This document shows positions 7,709 through 16,707 of a stretch of 64,000 nt of DNA, piece after piece. The stretch is from Vibrio sp. BS-M-Sm-2 (lineage in GTDB: Bacteria > Pseudomonadota > Gammaproteobacteria > Enterobacterales > Vibrionaceae): assembly GCF_041504345.1 (NCBI RefSeq), contig NZ_CP167895.1, forward strand, positions 930,001 to 994,000, written 5' to 3'. Position numbers and translations under genes: made by a program. The notes beneath the pieces were generated by a model. It was not told the origin of the DNA and did not search any database. It saw only the letters and a list, made by a program, of their open reading frames with translations. The stretch's first letter is position 1; each line of letters starts with the position of its first letter.

Positions 7709-9316
7709 ATGAGTTTTAAATCAAAAAAATACAGTATCGATTCTACTGACTATCAAGTTGGTCAAGACAACGTCAGTAAATGGGGCATGGATGTCCATAA
7801 CACCGTCTTCGTAGCCTCAGTTGGCTTATCTCTTCTTTTTATCATCACTCTTCTTGCTCTTCCGCCTGCAGATGCTAAAGCTGCAATTGATTCTATTAAG
7901 GGTGCTGTTCTTTCAAAGTTTGACTTCCTGTTTATGTGGGGAGCTAACATCATGTTAGTTTTTGCCGTTGTTCTTGCATTCTCACCTCTAGGCAAAGTTC
8001 GCTTAGGTGGTGAAGACGCGACAGCGGACTATTCAATGGCATCTTGGATTGCGATGTTATTCGCAGCAGGTATGGGTATTGGGCTTATCTTCTGGGGTGT
8101 TGCAGAGCCGACCGCGTTCTTCACTAACTGGTTTGGCACGCCTTTGAATGCTGAACCTTTTACAGAAGCAGGCCGTGAACTGGCACTGGGTGCGACCGTA
8201 TTCCACTGGGGTTTTCATGCATGGGCTATCTATGGCATGACGGCACTTTGCTTGGCGTACTTTGTTTACAACAAAGGCTTACCATTATCAATGCGTTCTG
8301 TGTTCTACCCAATTTTGGGTGAGCGAGTATGGGGCAAGACCGGTGATGTAATTGATGTACTTACGGTACTGGTTACTCTGTTTGGCCTAGCGACTTCATT
8401 GGGTTTAGGTGGCACACAAGCAGCAAGTGGTATCAGCCACGTGTTCGGCTGGGAAAACAACATCTTCCTTCAGCAATCTATTATTGTTCTGATTATGGGT
8501 TTAGCGATCATCTCTGTTCTTCGTGGTATGGACGGTGGCGTTAAGTTCCTAAGTAACCTGAACATGGTGATTGCGTTTGTATTCCTTGGTTTAATTGCTG
8601 TTCTTAACTTCACAACAGTGCTTGATTCTGTGGCGACGGCTGCGACTGGCTATGTGAAAAACATTGTAGCGTTGAGCCAAAGCTCAGGCCGTGAAGACAC
8701 AACATGGCTGCATGGTTGGACTGTGTTCTACTGGGCATGGTGGGTTGCGTATGCACCATTCTTCGGTATGTTTGTAGCGCGTATTTCTAAAGGCCGTACG
8801 GTTCGTGAATTCCTGCTTTGCGTACTGATTATCCCAACATTGGTTACTTCAGCTTGGATGTCTATTTTCGGTGGCGTGGCTATTGAGCAAGTGATTAATC
8901 ATGTAGGGCAACTTGGCCTCGACCAAGGCATCACTGATGTCTCTCTAAGCTTGTTCCACATGCTAGATGCGTACTCGTTTGGTAGCATTCTTTCTGTTAT
9001 CGCTGTAGCACTGATCATTGTGTTCTTCGTTACTACACTAGACTCGGGTTCTATCGTTATTGATGGTATGACAGCAGGTGGTAAGCTTGAAGTTCCAGTG
9101 AAACAGAAAGTGGTTTGGGCGGTTATCTCAGGTGTTATCGCAATGGTGATGTTGTGGATTGGTGGTACTCAATCTATCCAAGCTCTGCAATCGATCACGA
9201 TCATTGCTGCATTGCCATTTACGATCATTCTTCTGATTGGCTGTGTGAGTTTGTTGAAAGGCCTACTGACAGAAGTCGGTAAAGGGCAAGAAACGGTTAC
9301 TCCAGCAACTAAGTAA
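7709..9316 (+). CDS. BCCT-family glycine betaine/choline/carnitine-type transporter
   Basis: The 535-residue membrane protein has twelve hydrophobic segments and clear BCCT signatures: GMGIGLIFWGVAEP at 121-134, the glycine-rich unwound helix that contacts substrate and sodium in BetP, and WTVFYWAWWVAYAPFFGMF followed by VARISKGRTVREF around residues 335-370, the aromatic binding box. It imports quaternary ammonium or sulfonium osmolytes in exchange for sodium or proton entry. Substrate choice cannot be read from sequence. There is no clear ribosome site before the ATG. The long leader and single-gene unit fit osmotic control. Terminal tails are shorter than the regulatory tails of BetP. Confidence 0.93.
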   Translation: MSFKSKKYSIDSTDYQVGQDNVSKWGMDVHNTVFVASVGLSLLFIITLLALPPADAKAAIDSIKGAVLSKFDFLFMWGANIMLVFAVVLAFSPLGKVRLGGEDATADYSMASWIAMLFAAGMGIGLIFWGVAEPTAFFTNWFGTPLNAEPFTEAGRELALGATVFHWGFHAWAIYGMTALCLAYFVYNKGLPLSMRSVFYPILGERVWGKTGDVIDVLTVLVTLFGLATSLGLGGTQAASGISHVFGWENNIFLQQSIIVLIMGLAIISVLRGMDGGVKFLSNLNMVIAFVFLGLIAVLNFTTVLDSVATAATGYVKNIVALSQSSGREDTTWLHGWTVFYWAWWVAYAPFFGMFVARISKGRTVREFLLCVLIIPTLVTSAWMSIFGGVAIEQVINHVGQLGLDQGITDVSLSLFHMLDAYSFGSILSVIAVALIIVFFVTTLDSGSIVIDGMTAGGKLEVPVKQKVVWAVISGVIAMVMLWIGGTQSIQALQSITIIAALPFTIILLIGCVSLLKGLLTEVGKGQETVTPATK

Positions 9317-9370
9317 ATCGCGAACTAAGTAAGTTTCTAGATAGGGACTTACTCTAGTCATCGGATTCAA

Positions 9371-9406
9371 AGCTCCCTTGCACCGCGTGCAAGGGAGCTT
9401 TTTTTA
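9371..9406 (+). terminator. Strong terminator of the BCCT gene
   Basis: AGCTCCCTTGCAC pairs with GTGCAAGGGAGCT over a tiny loop, followed by a T run; thirteen pairs. Confidence 0.95.
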
Positions 9407-9441
9407 TGCCCAAGAAGAAATTAGAGATAAGCAGAAAAGAC

Positions 9442-9483
9442 AAAAAAAAGCCATAAGTGAATCGTCACTTGTGGCTCTTTTTT
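9442..9483. terminator. Second, bidirectional terminator
   Basis: AGCCATAAGTGA (9449-9460) pairs with TCACTTGTGGCT (9465-9476) with an A run on the left and a T run on the right, so it can end transcripts from both sides, including the minus-strand peptidase gene. Confidence 0.85.
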
Positions 9484-9520
9484 AGTTTTAGGGATTAGTT
9501 CTAGGGAACTAGGTACTAGC

Positions 9521-10447
9521 TTAAGCGTTTAATTCGTGCTGAATTACGTAATCCAAAGCACCGACTACCGCAGCAACTTGAGCGTCATTACACTCTTCGT
9601 CTGTCACTTTGTCGCTGTCTGGGTAAACCTCAGTGGTTGTGCCGTACTTACAATCAGTCACACCACCACACAAGCCTAGCTTCTTCATAGGGTAGTTGAT
9701 CACGCCATGTTGGGTAACTTCAGAACCAATGATCTTGCCGTCTGCATCTGCTGGTGCAATGTGGGTCACTTTTTCGACCGAAGCAATAACCGCTGCTTGG
9801 AATTCTGGTTGTGGATTTTCAGTATCACCAACTGTGTAGAAACCGTCTGGGATCATACCTTCGATGTACTCAATACCATCACGCGCTGCGAGTGCTGGTC
9901 GGAATTCTGTTTCATCAGAATCCGTCGTCTCGTGCAGGTCAACGTGAACCAGTACTTCTGGTAGAGACGCAACTAAAGCACGTAGGTTTTCTGATTCTTC
10001 TGCTGGCGTACCGTCATAGAAAGAGCGGTTTGGATCAACAGCATTTGGATTCCAGCGGTTGATCACTTCGTAACCCCAAGGGCTTACACAAGGTGCTACT
10101 ACTATGTTGAAATGTGCTGCGTATTTCTCTGCTTGAGTCTCTGCGAATTTGATCGCACCGTGTACACCACTTGTCTCATAACCGTGAACACCGCCTGTTA
10201 CCAGAACGGTTGGTTTTGATGCATCCCAGTTTTTGCTCTTGATTGCAAAAAGAGGGAAACGAGCTTCATCGTAGCTCAGCGCGCCGTATTGCTCGATGTC
10301 AAAACGATCTGCTAGTGCTTTAATCTTTGGTACAACTTCTTGTTGGTATTCACGCTTAACCGTTCTTTGAGCTAACCATGCTTCACGTTCTGCTTGTTGC
10401 CACTTTTGTCCTGGCTTACCAATCGGGTAGGTAGATTCACTTTTCAT
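9521..10447 (-). CDS. M14-family zinc metallocarboxypeptidase-like protein
   Basis: The 308-residue protein shows the M14 zinc set: His88 and Glu91 in GGVHGYETSG and His172 in VHVDLHETTDSDE, together with DPNRSFYDG at 138-146, where Asn-Arg normally binds the substrate C-terminal carboxylate. No signal peptide is seen, so it is probably cytoplasmic. M14 members of this type remove C-terminal residues from short peptides or acylated amino acids. The catalytic Glu near the C-terminus is likely in GTTTEVYPDSD. It stands alone, divergent from yedI, with its own terminator downstream. Confidence 0.85.
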   Translation of the reverse strand: MKSESTYPIGKPGQKWQQAEREAWLAQRTVKREYQQEVVPKIKALADRFDIEQYGALSYDEARFPLFAIKSKNWDASKPTVLVTGGVHGYETSGVHGAIKFAETQAEKYAAHFNIVVAPCVSPWGYEVINRWNPNAVDPNRSFYDGTPAEESENLRALVASLPEVLVHVDLHETTDSDETEFRPALAARDGIEYIEGMIPDGFYTVGDTENPQPEFQAAVIASVEKVTHIAPADADGKIIGSEVTQHGVINYPMKKLGLCGGVTDCKYGTTTEVYPDSDKVTDEECNDAQVAAVVGALDYVIQHELNA

Positions 10448-10622
10448 CTATACTTTTTCTTTTATGTTCGTGAAAGATTAAGACAGATTATTCCTGTCTA
10501 ACAGAGACAGCAATAGAAAACACAACTTGTGACTTTATTTTTTACAGACTCATAACTTTGATGAGTGAATTGATGGTGTTACATTTTATTGATGGTTTAA
10601 TTCTTTATAAAGAGACAACAAA

Positions 10623-11528
10623 ATGGCTGGAGCAAGTTTACTAACACTGCTAGATGACATTGCAACTGTGTTGGATGATGTCGCACTGATGTCTAAGGTG
10701 GCAGCTAAAAAAACCGCAGGCGTATTGGGTGACGATTTAGCCCTGAACGCTCAGCAAGTATCAGGTGTTTCTGCTGAAAGAGAAATCCCAGTGGTGTGGG
10801 CGGTTGCAAAAGGCTCATTTAAGAACAAGCTGATTTTAGTGCCAGCAGCATTATTGATCAGTGCCTTTATTCCTTGGTTGATCATGCCTTTGCTTTTGAT
10901 TGGTGGTCTGTTTCTTTGTTTTGAAGGCGCGGAGAAGATTTTAGAGAAGCTCTTCCCGCATGCCCATCAACATGACGAAAAGGGGGAGGATACCAGTACT
11001 GGAGAATCCATCGAGGAATATGAGAAGAGAAAGGTAGCAGGCGCGATTCGTACCGATTTCATATTGTCTGCGGAAATCATCGTGATAGCACTGGGTACCG
11101 TGACGGGGACAAGTATCCTTACTCAGATTATTGTCGTGAGTTTGATTGCGGTTGTTATGACGATTGGTGTTTATGGCTTAGTCGCGGGTATCGTTAAGTT
11201 GGATGATTTAGGTTTCTACCTCCAACGAACATCGAATGGGAGTACCATTAAAACCAGATTGGGTAATGGGTTAGTCGCCTTTGCACCAAAGCTAATGAAG
11301 ATGCTTGCGGTGGTTGGAACGGCTGCGATGTTCTTGGTTGGCGGCGGTATTGTGGTACACAACGTTCCTGCGATTCATCATTTAATTGAACCGATTATTA
11401 TGGATTTTCGTGGACATACGATAGCGACAGCGGTTGTTCCAACTCTGTTGAATGGCGTGGTTGGTGTAGTGGCAGGGTTACTTGTTGTCGCGATTTGGAG
11501 TGTAATAGAGAAGGTTCGCGGCAAGTAG
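10623..11528 (+). CDS. yedI: DUF808/YedI-family inner membrane protein
   Basis: The 301-residue protein starts with MAGASLLTLLDDIATVLDDVALMSKVAAKKTAGVLGDDLAL (shown here only as the family hallmark region, residues 1-41), followed by about six to eight hydrophobic segments and a charged loop near residues 115-135. This is the conserved DUF808 layout. The function of the family is not known; it is widespread in proteobacteria. AAGAGA lies before the ATG. It is a single-gene unit between the divergent M14 gene and a bidirectional terminator. Confidence 0.88.
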   Translation: MAGASLLTLLDDIATVLDDVALMSKVAAKKTAGVLGDDLALNAQQVSGVSAEREIPVVWAVAKGSFKNKLILVPAALLISAFIPWLIMPLLLIGGLFLCFEGAEKILEKLFPHAHQHDEKGEDTSTGESIEEYEKRKVAGAIRTDFILSAEIIVIALGTVTGTSILTQIIVVSLIAVVMTIGVYGLVAGIVKLDDLGFYLQRTSNGSTIKTRLGNGLVAFAPKLMKMLAVVGTAAMFLVGGGIVVHNVPAIHHLIEPIIMDFRGHTIATAVVPTLLNGVVGVVAGLLVVAIWSVIEKVRGK

Positions 11529-11572
11529 GACTTAAACAACGTCTTCGGCAATGAGTTTGTTAAATACTAAAC

Positions 11573-11605
11573 AAAAAGGGTCATCCATAATCGGGTGACC
11601 CTTTT
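11573..11605. terminator. Bidirectional terminator between yedI and pyrC
   Basis: AAAAAGGGTCA pairs with TGACCCTTTTT over a 12-base loop. The A run and T run make it usable by both converging genes. Confidence 0.9.
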
Positions 11606-11664
11606 TAGTTGAGGTGAAGTATTTACGACGTATCTACAACGTATTTACTTTGCCTTCCGAGCGT

Positions 11665-12693
11665 TTATTTTACAGACCAAGCAATAGTCTCGCCGCCACG
11701 GATTGGCACAACGATGTCTGAACCGAAAGGCATGGTTTCAGCAACGTTCCATTCTTCTTTAACTAGAGTGATGGTGTCTGTGTTACGTGGGATACCGTAG
11801 AAGTCAGGACCGTTGTGGCTCGCGAAACCTTCTAGGTTCTCAAGCTTACCTTCTAGCTCGAACACTTCTGTGTAAAGCTCTACTGCTGCGTGCGCAGTGT
11901 AAGAACCCGCACAACCACATGCTGACTCTTTAGCGCCTTTCGCGTGTGGTGCAGAGTCTGTACCCAAGAAGAACTTCTTGCTGCCGCTTGTTGCCGCTTC
12001 AATCAGTGCTAATTGGTGAGTGTTACGCTTAAGAATCGGTAGGCAGTAGAAGTGTGGCTTAATGCCGCCAACCAACATGTGGTTACGGTTGTAAAGCAAG
12101 TGGTGAGCTGTGATGGTTGCAGCAACGTTGTCATTTGCGTTCTTCACGAAAGTCGCAGCATCTGCAGTTGTGATGTGCTCTAGAACAATCTTCAGGTTAG
12201 GGAAGTCGTTCACAATCGGTGCAAGTACTGTGTCTAGGAACTGCTTCTCACGGTCAAATATATCAACATCGTGAGTCGTTACTTCACCGTGTACCAAAAG
12301 TAGCATGCCAACTTCCTGCATTGCTTCTAGTACGTGGTAGATGTTCTTAGCAGAAGTTACGCCTGAATCAGAGTTTGTTGTTGCGCCAGCTGGGTAAAGC
12401 TTAGCTGCAACTACTGCGCCAGACTCTTTCGCTTTGCGAATTTCATCAGGTGTTGTGTTGTCTGTTAGGTAAAGTGCCATTAGAGGCTGGAACTGTTCAC
12501 TTGGTTGCTCTGCCATGATGCGTTCACGGTAAGCAAGAGCCATTTCGGTATCGGTTACCGGTGGGATGGTGTTTGGCATGATTAACGCTCGACCATTGTA
12601 GCGGCTGATATCGCGCACTGTATCTTTTAATACGTCGCTATCGCGTAGATGAACGTGCCAGTCGTCAGGACGAGTAATCGTAAGTTGTGTCAT
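11665..12693 (-). CDS. pyrC: Dihydroorotase (class II)
   Basis: The 342-residue enzyme closes carbamoyl aspartate to dihydroorotate in pyrimidine synthesis. Metal and catalytic elements are visible: DWHVHLRD with His13 and His15, the Lys in AAKLYPAGATTNSDSG that becomes carbamylated, His in LLVHGE and VLEHITT, and the catalytic Asp in FLGTDSAPH. Length matches the E. coli-type enzyme. GGGAG precedes the ATG. A PurR-like box lies about 60 bases upstream, as in E. coli pyrC. The PMP3 gene lies upstream on the same strand. Confidence 0.97.
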   Translation of the reverse strand: MTQLTITRPDDWHVHLRDSDVLKDTVRDISRYNGRALIMPNTIPPVTDTEMALAYRERIMAEQPSEQFQPLMALYLTDNTTPDEIRKAKESGAVVAAKLYPAGATTNSDSGVTSAKNIYHVLEAMQEVGMLLLVHGEVTTHDVDIFDREKQFLDTVLAPIVNDFPNLKIVLEHITTADAATFVKNANDNVAATITAHHLLYNRNHMLVGGIKPHFYCLPILKRNTHQLALIEAATSGSKKFFLGTDSAPHAKGAKESACGCAGSYTAHAAVELYTEVFELEGKLENLEGFASHNGPDFYGIPRNTDTITLVKEEWNVAETMPFGSDIVVPIRGGETIAWSVK

Positions 12694-12730
12694 TGAAGGC
12701 TCCCACCATTTGAAGTGTTATGTAGTTGGA

Positions 12731-12776
12731 GCCTAAACTCGGCGAAATCTGTGAAAGCAATCGCTTACGTTTAGGC
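12731..12776 (-). promoter_or_regulatory. PurR-like box and inverted repeat upstream of pyrC
   Basis: On the minus strand 12770-12755 reads ACGTAAGCGATTGCTT, matching 12 of 16 positions of the E. coli PurR consensus ACGCAAACGTTTGCGT. It sits inside a perfect inverted repeat, GCCTAAAC (12731-12738) with GTTTAGGC (12769-12776). Purine control of pyrC is known in enterobacteria; here it is inferred. Confidence 0.5.
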
Positions 12777-12885
12777 GACAGGATGATAGTGGAAAAGCAC
12801 TTTCATTTCATCCTATTTTTAACTCTTCAGGGTTAGGAGCTTGTTTTTCTAGGTATTTTATTCGGTATTTATTTTTGAAGACGGG

Positions 12886-13044
12886 TTAGCGGGTGGCTAC
12901 CCAGAGCCCGTGGATCATTCCTGGCACCCAGAAGAAGAAGGTAAGGACAATGTTGATCAGCAAATCTTTACCTGCGCCACGCGCGAAAAATACGCCAACA
13001 GGCGGAAGCAGTACACATAAAATGATAATGACGAGTTTGTTCAT
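12886..13044 (-). CDS. PMP3/YqaE-family small membrane protein (52 residues)
   Basis: This short gene is easily missed. It encodes 52 residues beginning MNKLVIIILCVLLPPVGVFF and ending in GMIHGLWVATR, with two hydrophobic segments separated by ARGAGKD. This is the UPF0057/PMP3 pattern, including the LPPxGV motif and the FFFWVPGMIHG second helix. AAAGGA lies at good distance from the ATG. Family members are stress-induced membrane peptides linked to membrane potential and salt tolerance. A larger plus-strand frame over the same bases is a shadow. Confidence 0.9.
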   Translation of the reverse strand: MNKLVIIILCVLLPPVGVFFARGAGKDLLINIVLTFFFWVPGMIHGLWVATR

Positions 13045-13260
13045 GATAAATCCTTTTTATTCAATGAAGGTTCAATGCATTAATCGTGTTCAAAGTATAG
13101 AACGTATGGAGAGTGTTACGGCATTGCTGCCTTAATGTATCAACACAGAAAGCTAAACATCTCAAGATAATAGCTTAGTATCAAGTGTTTAATGCCTGCC
13201 AGTTTATCTATTTATAACCATTTGTTAGCATTGGGACAAACAACAAACATTGGAATCGTT

Positions 13261-15117
13261 ATGTCGCAGCTACCGTCAGATCAAAAGGCTTCACAGCAAG
13301 TGCCTTCTCTATCTCAAATCAATGTATTTCCGGTTAAGTCAGTGGGCGGGATTGCGCTCTCTTCTGCTTGGGTCGAAAAACAAGGTCTTACTTTCGACAG
13401 ACGTTTTATGTTGGCACTGGCTGACGGTTCGATGATCACGGCGCGTAAGTACCCTAAAATGGTCAAGGTATCTTCTAGCTTGCAACCCGATGGTTTGATC
13501 TTCACTTATGAAGCTAAAGAACCGCTGCGCTTAAAGTATGCGAGCTTCAAGATGCAAGAAGCGCCAGCAACGGTTTGGAAAGACAGCTTCACGGCATACA
13601 CGACATGTGATGAAGCCGATGATTGGTTCAGTGATGTGTTGGGCGTGCGCGTTGAGCTACTGTTTTCTGGCGAGCAATCGAATCGTGTTCGAGAAAAGCT
13701 TGGTCATAATGTAAGCTTTGCCGACGGTTACCCAATGTTAGTGATCAGCCAAGCCTCTCTTGATGAACTTAATCGCCGCAGCCCAGAAACACATTCAATG
13801 GATCAGTTCCGCACCAACTTTGTTGTTTCAAATACAGAAGCCTTTGCCGAAGATGGCTGGAAGCGTATCCGTATCGGCGAGGTTGAGTTCGAATCGGTGA
13901 AGCCTTGTGAGCGTTGTATCCTAACTACGGTTGATGTTGAGCGTGGCGAATTTAGAGCAACAAAAGAGCCGCTTAATACCTTCTCTACATTCCGAGCCAA
14001 TGAGCGCGGTGGTGTTTTCTTTGGTCAGAATCTTGTGGCCAAAAATGAAGGTTTAGTCAAAGCCGGTGATGTCGTTGAAGTACTCGAAACCAAAGAGAAA
14101 GAGCACTATGAAGACACTTGGGTTGAGTCGTTACATTTAACGTGTGTTGAGCGAGAAGAGATCGCTCGTGACTTTACGACGTTCTGGCTAGAGCCAGCGA
14201 AAGAGAACCACGCATTACCAAGCTATCAGCCAGGGCAACATCTACCGATTGAGATGGTGATTAATGGTGAAAAAGTGTCTCGTCGTTACACGTTATCTTC
14301 GAGCCCAACACGCGCAGGTCGTTTGGCGATTTCAGTGAAGCGAGTGGACGATGGCCAAATCTCAAACTGGCTCAATGATCATTTCCAAGTGGGCGACACT
14401 CTAGTTGCTCAAAACCCAGATGGTGCATTCTACTTAGAAGCAAACCCAAAACACCCGTTACTGCTTTTGTCTGCAGGAAGCGGTATTACGCCAATGTTGT
14501 CGATGCTGCGTTACCTAGCCGACCATGGTCAAATTGATGACGTGGTTTTCTATCATCAATGCAGCAGCGAAGAAGACATCCCTTATCAAGCTGAGATTGA
14601 TAAGATCGCCAGTGAGCATGCCGGCCTACGTGTGATTTATTCGCTAAGCCAACCAACCAAAGAGTGGGATGGTCTATCTGGCCGTTTGAGCGTATCTCAT
14701 GTCGCTAAAATTGAAGAGTTACACAAACGCCAAGCTTTCGTGTGTGGCCCTGACGGCTTTATGGACAATGCAAAGAAACTGCTGATTCAAATGGGGCTCA
14801 ACCCTCAGCATTACCATCAAGAAGCGTTTGGTGTGGCTCAATCGACCGAGGAAGCTGTGAAGCAACTTCAGTTGAGTGTGAATGGCTACTTGTTCGAAGG
14901 TAATAATCAGTCAACCCTGCTAGAGCAAGCTGAGTCGGCGGGTGTGTCTATTGCTTCAAGTTGTCGTGCGGGTTTCTGTGGCGCTTGTAAAGTGACCCTT
15001 GAGTCAGGGCAAGTTCACCAACCAGATGTACCTGCGTTGCAAGATCATGAGCGTAACATGGGGCAGATACTGGCGTGTTGCAGTGTTCCGCAAACTGATA
15101 TCGAAGTTGTGGATTAA
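13261..15117 (+). CDS. MOSC-domain / ferredoxin reductase / 2Fe-2S ferredoxin fusion protein
   Basis: The 618-residue protein joins three modules. Residues about 15-265 form a MOSC N-terminal barrel plus MOSC domain with the Cys pair in KPCERC. Residues about 285-510 form an FNR-like reductase with RRYTLSSSPTR for FAD and LLLLSAGSGITPMLSML for NAD(P). Residues about 525-618 form a plant-type ferredoxin with CRAGFCGACK and a final ACC. It is expected to pass electrons from NAD(P)H through FAD and 2Fe-2S to a substrate or molybdenum-type centre at the MOSC end. This ATG has TTGGAA before it; an ATG 23 codons upstream is less likely. Confidence 0.88.
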   Translation: MSQLPSDQKASQQVPSLSQINVFPVKSVGGIALSSAWVEKQGLTFDRRFMLALADGSMITARKYPKMVKVSSSLQPDGLIFTYEAKEPLRLKYASFKMQEAPATVWKDSFTAYTTCDEADDWFSDVLGVRVELLFSGEQSNRVREKLGHNVSFADGYPMLVISQASLDELNRRSPETHSMDQFRTNFVVSNTEAFAEDGWKRIRIGEVEFESVKPCERCILTTVDVERGEFRATKEPLNTFSTFRANERGGVFFGQNLVAKNEGLVKAGDVVEVLETKEKEHYEDTWVESLHLTCVEREEIARDFTTFWLEPAKENHALPSYQPGQHLPIEMVINGEKVSRRYTLSSSPTRAGRLAISVKRVDDGQISNWLNDHFQVGDTLVAQNPDGAFYLEANPKHPLLLLSAGSGITPMLSMLRYLADHGQIDDVVFYHQCSSEEDIPYQAEIDKIASEHAGLRVIYSLSQPTKEWDGLSGRLSVSHVAKIEELHKRQAFVCGPDGFMDNAKKLLIQMGLNPQHYHQEAFGVAQSTEEAVKQLQLSVNGYLFEGNNQSTLLEQAESAGVSIASSCRAGFCGACKVTLESGQVHQPDVPALQDHERNMGQILACCSVPQTDIEVVD

Positions 15118-15154
15118 TAGCTCGCTAGATCATAAAGAAAAATGCATTAAATAG

Positions 15155-15196
15155 AAAAGGCCGGAAGCTCATTGAAATGAACTTCCGGCCTTTTTA
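15155..15196. terminator. Bidirectional terminator
   Basis: AAAAGGCCGGAAG pairs with CTTCCGGCCTTTTT, with an inner TCATT/AATGA stem. It separates the converging MOSC-fusion and nadE genes. Confidence 0.93.
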
Positions 15197-15218
15197 ATTC
15201 TGAGACTAATTCAAAAAA

Positions 15219-16049
15219 TTAATCGTAGATCGTCGGGATTGGTTGACGCTTGTGCTGCGTTGCTTTGTAGATGCTCACTAAGCGATCGGATACGTCTTGA
15301 GGTACTTCTTTACCTTCAAGGAAATCATCGATTTGGTCATAAGAAAGGTTCAGTGCAGCTTCATCCGCTTTCTGAGGGTCAAGCTCTTCGAGATCCGCGG
15401 TCGGTACTTTCTTAACAAGTTGCTCCGGAGCACCCAGAGTTGCAGCAAGTTCACGAACTTGACGTTTGTTCAGGCCGAACAAAGGTGCTAAATCACATGC
15501 GCCATCACCGTGTTTAGTGTAGAAGCCTGTGATGTTTTCCGCTGAGTGGTCGGTGCCGATTACAAGGCCGCCAACGTAACCCGCAATTTCGTATTGTGCG
15601 ATCATGCGAGCGCGAGCTTTCACATTGCCTTTCACAAAGTCGATTTTTGCTGAATCTGTTGGTAGCAAGCCTGTATTTTCAAGCGCAACGTGAGATGCTG
15701 CGTGCAGCCCATCAACGCCTGCTTTAATGTTTACGGAAACAGATTGAGAAGGCTGAATAAAAGACAGAGCAAGCTGCGCTTCGTCTTCATCTTTTTGTTC
15801 GCCGTAAGGTAGGCGAACGGCGATAAATTGGTAGTCGTTGCTGCCAGTGCTTTCGTTTAGGCCGTCGATTGCCATTTGCGCTAAACGACCACAGGTTGTC
15901 GAATCCACACCGCCACTGATACCAAGGATCAGAGACTTGCAGCCTGACTGCTGAAGTTTCGTTTTGATAAAGTCCACACGACGAGTCACTTCGAAGTGAG
16001 GGTCAATTGAAGGTAGTACGCGCATTTCGTCACGAATTAACTGTTCCAT
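15219..16049 (-). CDS. nadE: Ammonia-dependent NAD+ synthetase
   Basis: The 276-residue enzyme amidates nicotinate adenine dinucleotide to NAD+, the last step of NAD synthesis. The PP-loop ATP motif SGGVDST is at 45-51, and GDGACDLAPLFGLNKRQVR and the FYTKHGDG segment match the ammonia-dependent form. There is no glutaminase domain, and the length fits E. coli NadE. AAAGGA precedes the ATG. It is transcribed away from a NadD-like gene 109 bases away, so the last two steps of the Preiss-Handler route lie back to back. Confidence 0.97.
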   Translation of the reverse strand: MEQLIRDEMRVLPSIDPHFEVTRRVDFIKTKLQQSGCKSLILGISGGVDSTTCGRLAQMAIDGLNESTGSNDYQFIAVRLPYGEQKDEDEAQLALSFIQPSQSVSVNIKAGVDGLHAASHVALENTGLLPTDSAKIDFVKGNVKARARMIAQYEIAGYVGGLVIGTDHSAENITGFYTKHGDGACDLAPLFGLNKRQVRELAATLGAPEQLVKKVPTADLEELDPQKADEAALNLSYDQIDDFLEGKEVPQDVSDRLVSIYKATQHKRQPIPTIYD

Positions 16050-16158
16050 TCGTATTCCTTTCCTGCAAGCAAATTAAAAATCTAGTGTTATCATACCTAA
16101 ATCATCTGATTTAAAAACCTCTTTGCACAAGCTTAGAAAGAGAAGGCAGTAATTTATA

Positions 16159-16680
16159 ATGGAAAAAATAGCCATTTTCGGTAGTGCGTTTAATCCACCG
16201 AGCTTAGGGCACAAAAGTGTGATTGATTCGTTGGCTCACTTTGACAAAATTCTACTGGTTCCAAGTATTGCCCATGCTTGGGGAAAAGAGATGCTAGACT
16301 TTGATACGAGATGTCAGTTAGTTAACGCATTTATTAGCGATCTTTCACTGGATCAAGTGGAGCTTTCTTTGATCGAAAAGAGCCTATTTACTCCAGGTGA
16401 AAGCGTAACGACTTATGCAGTGCTCAGTGAGCTTCAAAAGTTACATCGTGACGCTGAACTGACGTTTGTTATTGGCCCAGATAACTTCTTTAAGTTCTCA
16501 TCTTTCTATAAATCAGATGAGATTACCGAGCAGTGGTCTGTAATGGCTTGCCCTGAAAAAGTCAAAATTCGTAGCACAGACATACGTAATGCGTTGATAA
16601 GTGGAAGCGATGTGGCAAAACTGAGTACAAAGTCAGTTACAAAGATGTTGCAAGATAGTGGGCTGTATCAGATAATGTAA
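16159..16680 (+). CDS. NadD-like nicotinate-nucleotide adenylyltransferase
   Basis: The 173-residue protein has the nucleotidyltransferase motifs GSAFNPPSLGH (about 8-18) and STDIRNAL near residue 130, plus FVIGPDNFFKF in the middle. These match NadD, which adenylates nicotinate mononucleotide. It is about 40 residues shorter than usual NadD, and vibrios normally have a standard nadD on chromosome I, so this may be a second copy with different regulation or substrate. It may be co-transcribed with the next gene, 27 bases downstream. Confidence 0.8.
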   Translation: MEKIAIFGSAFNPPSLGHKSVIDSLAHFDKILLVPSIAHAWGKEMLDFDTRCQLVNAFISDLSLDQVELSLIEKSLFTPGESVTTYAVLSELQKLHRDAELTFVIGPDNFFKFSSFYKSDEITEQWSVMACPEKVKIRSTDIRNALISGSDVAKLSTKSVTKMLQDSGLYQIM

Positions 16681-16707
16681 GTTCACTAATCAAGAGGTCA
16701 GAGGACT

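Noticed and set aside
12893..13135. An 80-residue plus-strand frame
   Set aside because: It overlaps the PMP3 gene on the other strand, has no ribosome site and an odd composition, while the minus-strand peptide matches a family.
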